Assembly: GCA_016839845.1 (NCBI GenBank)
Contig: JAEOTL010000192.1
Span: forward strand, 1 to 14,928
Source of the DNA: Promethearchaeota archaeon
GTDB lineage: Archaea; Asgardarchaeota; Lokiarchaeia; Sigynarchaeales; SOKP01
Length of the DNA stretch: 14,928 nt
Reading direction: 5' to 3'
Part shown: positions 12,801 through 14,928 of the stretch, one piece after another
Layout: each line of letters opens with the position of its first letter
Numbering within the stretch: position 1 is the stretch's first letter
The notes under the pieces: generated by a model
Seen by the model: the letters and a program-made list of their open reading frames with translations, nothing else
Told to the model about the DNA's origin: nothing
Database searches by the model: none
Program-made: the position numbers and the translations under genes

Positions 12801-14928
12801 ACTCGATTTTGTCTGGGGAGAAGTACTTCATGGATGTAGATAGTGAATAATTGGTGTAGAACTGCATTAGGGTAAAGATAAGCAATTCAATGTAGAGTAA
12901 AAACAGAAATTGTGAAACAAAATTGTGTACAATAAAGACTGCCATCAATGAGATTATAAAAAAGCTGAATGTATGAATCAAATACGCATAGCTCCTCTTA
13001 ATTTTCTTTACGCCATAAATATCAAATAAGGTTAACAACAGAAAAACTAATTGAGAGACAAGAATACTTTCAAATATTCCTGTAAATTCGATCATCACTC
13101 CATATATTAATAAACTTAATTCTAGATATAATCCAGCAATAAGCAACGAAAATATTTTAGGCAATAATTGAGGTCGTCTGGATTCAAATGCAATCTTGTT
13201 AATATAATGAACTGTTTTAAACAATAAACAAGTTTCAAATAAAGTAATTAGGATTACTGTAAATACTGTTAAAATATTATAGATATTAAAACTGTACAAC
13301 AAATTAATACCTAAAAGTACTTGAAATATTACAAAAAGAATAAGCTCAACCTGAGGCTTTTTATTGAATTTTACAAAGATATAGCTTAAGATATATAATA
13401 TTAGCATTGTATTCTGTAAAAGTAATAAATAGGGAGGAATTCCGCTTAACTGCCTAAATACTATAACAATTCCCCTTGAGATCATAGATCCAACGTAAAA
13501 TGAACCCCAAATAAACAAATTATATAAAAGGATAATACGAGCAGTGAAGATTTTTTGTTTGGAGACATCGAATTTGGAGAGGAAATAAAGAGAAATGAGA
13601 TGGAGCGATGACATTGAGCACATTAATAGGAATATATCATTATGATACCGAAAGAGGAACACTGAAACTGTACTACAAAAAATGAACCATGACAAGAAAT
13701 TCAACTTGTTGCGCAATGATTTTGTTAAATAATGGAAAACTCCCCGATCTACAACAATTCCTTCGAAAAATACAATCCCACTATACAGTAAAAGGAAAGA
13801 GTAAATCCCAAAATCTAAAGGAATACCTTTAAATTCGGTAAAAAGTAAAAGATTCGTAGCAGAAGCAAAAGGAATAAGTAGATACAATAGAAAAGAGATT
13901 TTTTTATATTGGAGTAGCTGATCTTTGATTTTTATAGTTAACTCTGACTTTTCAATATACTTGAAGCATAGCAGTAAAGAAATTGGCCAAAGAATAATGA
14001 AATCAAGAGATTGATAGACAATGAGAATATCAACAAACACAATTTCATTTAACATAATTGGCGTCATAATCGCTAAAAATAGGGAGATAAATGCAGAATT
14101 TAGGAAAAAACTAGTGAAATTAATTAACCTTACTTGGTTTTTGTCTTGAAATATTTTCCATACACTATTGAGTGGTTCATCACCTTCTTTCTTGCCGCTA
14201 TTTTTAAAGATATTAATCAATACTTGAAAAAATAGAACATATAATACTAAAAATGATAGTAAGGTGAGCAACCAGAAAGAACTAAATAACCTAATTAATA
14301 AAATTTGGTCCAAGATAGGCAGTATCATTGGAATTGGGATTAACACCCATAAGAAATATCGATACTCAATAAAAATAAAATATAGAAACACAATAAAAAT
14401 TGCTGATGATATACTAATCAAAATATAGGGAGAGGCATTAAGTAAAATCGAGACTAAGGATGATACAGATAAAGAGGTTCCTATTGCAACGACAAATAAA
14501 GGAATCATTCTATTTATACGGAATTTCATCTTATAACGATTAAAAATAAAGAATGAGCATCCGAATACGGTCAGTGCTAGAAAAATTGGAAATAACTGCA
14601 TCCCGGGGAACAGACTAAATGTATTATATGTCAACCACGCAAAATTAAATATTAATATCCATGAAAGAGTTAAGTTTACAAATCTCATGGGTAATTTAAA
14701 ATATTTTGATGAGAATAAACTAAATCCTAATACAAGAAAACTCAAGTTTAGTGAAAATATCGGATCTAGGATAATTGCTAATAAGACAAAATATATAGAT
14801 AAAAAGACACCCAATAGGATTGTAGAATAAGCGATTATTAGAATTACTCCTATGGATCGTATATTTGGAAAAAATGAATAAATCATAAGTAATAATCCAA
14901 CTGCTAAAATATCAAAAGAAACTGCCAT
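9874..14928 (-). CDS. Giant polytopic membrane protein built of tandem four-helix repeats, unknown function (5' end at window edge)
   Basis: One uninterrupted frame of 1684 codons ends with TAG. The first codon in view is an ATG exactly at the window edge, so the protein may be longer. It is Phe/Leu/Ile/Ser-rich with about 50-55 predicted membrane helices and almost no soluble domain. Three central units (residues 565-814, 815-1064 and 1065-1318) align without gaps over 250 residues. Landmarks recur in each: ET(C/I)LLF..V.Y(I/L), HPQ or RPQ, FT.I..SILVSQ, D(I)..(I/V)KKIK, LIHT, QFYT.YS, DS...K.LGK..NYLK. Within a unit, two halves of about 125 residues and four helices resemble each other. Loops after helices 2 and 4 are basic and the others short and neutral, which fits the positive-inside rule. 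Diverged units flank both sides. The tail has a basic amphipathic stretch (about 1497-1537), an acidic PSEESEDAD loop (near 1586) and about five final helices. There are no transporter, enzyme or receptor motifs I recognise. Confidence 0.9.
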   Translation of the reverse strand: MAVSFDILAVGLLLMIYSFFPNIRSIGVILIIAYSTILLGVFLSIYFVLLAIILDPIFSLNLSFLVLGFSLFSSKYFKLPMRFVNLTLSWILIFNFAWLTYNTFSLFPGMQLFPIFLALTVFGCSFFIFNRYKMKFRINRMIPLFVVAIGTSLSVSSLVSILLNASPYILISISSAIFIVFLYFIFIEYRYFLWVLIPIPMILPILDQILLIRLFSSFWLLTLLSFLVLYVLFFQVLINIFKNSGKKEGDEPLNSVWKIFQDKNQVRLINFTSFFLNSAFISLFLAIMTPIMLNEIVFVDILIVYQSLDFIILWPISLLLCFKYIEKSELTIKIKDQLLQYKKISFLLYLLIPFASATNLLLFTEFKGIPLDFGIYSFLLLYSGIVFFEGIVVDRGVFHYLTKSLRNKLNFLSWFIFCSTVSVFLFRYHNDIFLLMCSMSSLHLISLYFLSKFDVSKQKIFTARIILLYNLFIWGSFYVGSMISRGIVIVFRQLSGIPPYLLLLQNTMLILYILSYIFVKFNKKPQVELILFVIFQVLLGINLLYSFNIYNILTVFTVILITLFETCLLFKTVHYINKIAFESRRPQLLPKIFSLLIAGLYLELSLLIYGVMIEFTGIFESILVSQLVFLLLTLFDIYGVKKIKRSYAYLIHTFSFFIISLMAVFIVHNFVSQFLFLLYIELLIFTLMQFYTNYSLSTSMKYFSPDKIESLNKWKKGINRGLGIVLYGTLFPLLLEVLQWLGLEFQLILLILSILSYVLMVFDSNSVKLLGKTSNYLKAISWMSVMIFIALYLVSIFNSFNLFNFFPIALIILLETCLLFQLVKYLNSLFFQEKHPQFLKLVFSFLVIVLYFEISVLIFALMTQFTGIYESILVSQVTLLILTILDIYSIKKIKTGYGQLIHTVSYFIISLMILLFLQGLIGKVQILLSFGILLFVTMQFYTNYSFFAALKQFSPDKVEIIQKRSSQMKRVLGTGFYITICFIVLQSLLLVGIVPQLIFSILSLIIHFIVIFDSRVLKFLGKGGVYLKVGTWVLFMASIGVLVFYIIGLFTVFNFFTLVAIIIIETILLFQFVKYIYDLFLKEKHPQVLTKAYSLLVIVLYLELSLLMYGLMVQFTSIIISILVSQVVLFALTIVDINSVKKIKKGYAQLIHTISYFVISCMIFLILHDATGLFPILLSVEFSLFIVLQFYTIYSFFTAMEQLYPNKKEILVKRRSVINRVLGASFYISLSFILLQSLIMFGVAPQSIFLSLSLMGHFLMLIDSYILKFLGKYANYLKVITWIFLMAFTAIYLIWLYLAYFLSYFSTSIPLIIFILVLEAVYLIKLLDFSKYILSKKQKIRSFLLFVLYLDFITWPLYFVTLNLLRSLNLVIFSFILLMIFTYIDEKVRVFPEKRLVPLRKAIFLIIGGLLSVDLFILLNYAPNTSVQLNLSVALLNLVLFLGIIVKPFKRHSLKAFVFWAVICLLISLILRDLSNSWNIFLAAIAISLFIYPFVFLLEELRELFNKLLDSLVRFFRKIKVAFINFSKAIYRFIKANFKIIWILFSIFLAVFTGILMSDIVLGLLNPGHTTLLMFAIVGLLSLLIPSEESEDADVIFKRRVLRLSIGWGSVISLLFILITPDWYPFAGFISTAVVGTIILVFIRRKEEREKISIRWRFFTLLSLFILLIILGILSLIVFIGSSP
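10975..11736 (-). repeat. Repeat unit 3 of the giant membrane protein (residues 1065-1318)
   Basis: Residues 1065-1318, from ETILLFQFVKYI to the four extra residues ILVL before the next unit's EAVYLI. It is gapless against unit 2 over 250 residues. Markers are FTSIIISILVSQ, DINSVKKIK, LQFYTIYS, YPNK and FLGKYANYLK. A shorter, more diverged copy follows at about residues 1319-1450. Confidence 0.88.
11737..12486 (-). repeat. Repeat unit 2 of the giant membrane protein (residues 815-1064)
   Basis: This 750 bp unit encodes 250 residues from ETCLLFQLVKYL to FFTLVAIIII. About 134 of 250 residues match unit 3 without gaps, counted by eye. Markers are FTGIYESILVSQ, DIYSIKKIK, MQFYTNYS, FSPDK and FLGKGGVYLK. 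Confidence 0.9.
12487..13236 (-). repeat. Repeat unit 1 of the giant membrane protein (residues 565-814)
   Basis: This 750 bp unit encodes 250 residues from ETCLLFKTVHYI to FFPIALIILL. About 110 of 250 residues are identical to unit 2 in a gapless alignment counted by eye. It contains eight predicted helices and the markers FTGIFESILVSQ, MQFYTNYS, SPDK and LLGKTSNYLK. Confidence 0.9.

Noticed and set aside
10975..13236. Recent tandem DNA duplication or assembly artefact in the giant gene
   Set aside because: Units share only about half their residues and differ widely at the nucleotide level, so they are old duplications and not a misassembly.

Overview
The window is AT-rich (roughly two-thirds A+T by eye) and looks archaeal. 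Ribosome-binding sites match GGTGA/GTGATC, gene ends are followed by oligo-T runs rather than strong hairpins, upstream regions carry TATA-like boxes, and a HEAT-repeat protein sits inside a metabolic operon. Gene content and base composition suggest an Asgard archaeon, perhaps Lokiarchaeia-like. That placement is inference; there is no marker gene here.

Layout. On the + strand at the left edge are the C-terminal end of an acyl-CoA dehydrogenase (1-261), a VOC-superfamily protein of the methylmalonyl-CoA epimerase/glyoxalase type that seems to start at an ATA codon (363-764), and a possible 54-residue small protein (962-1126). Everything else is on the minus strand, transcribed right to left. 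First comes an enormous polytopic membrane protein (14928 to 9874; its 5' end lies at the window edge). It is followed by a complete branched-chain amino acid/amide (HAAT-type) ABC importer: a membrane-anchored binding protein, two permeases LivH and LivM, and two ATPases LivG and LivF. A HEAT-repeat protein is translationally coupled to livF, and a separately promoted long-chain-type acyl-CoA ligase follows.

How the genes may work together. The importer could bring in branched-chain amino acids or another carboxylate. The acyl-CoA ligase would activate a carboxylic acid, the acyl-CoA dehydrogenase would oxidise an acyl-CoA, and the VOC protein could epimerise methylmalonyl-CoA. Together this is a coherent uptake-and-oxidation neighbourhood. 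The HEAT protein is probably a scaffold or regulator made along with the importer.

The most unusual object is the 1684-residue membrane protein. Three tandem units align without a single gap at a period of exactly 250 residues (about 44% identity between units 1 and 2, about 54% between units 2 and 3, counted by eye). Each unit splits into two related four-helix halves, and diverged copies continue on both sides. The whole protein therefore appears to be a chain of about 50-55 transmembrane helices built by repeated duplication of a four-helix module. I recognise no known family.

No tRNA, rRNA, CRISPR array, insertion sequence or integrase was seen.
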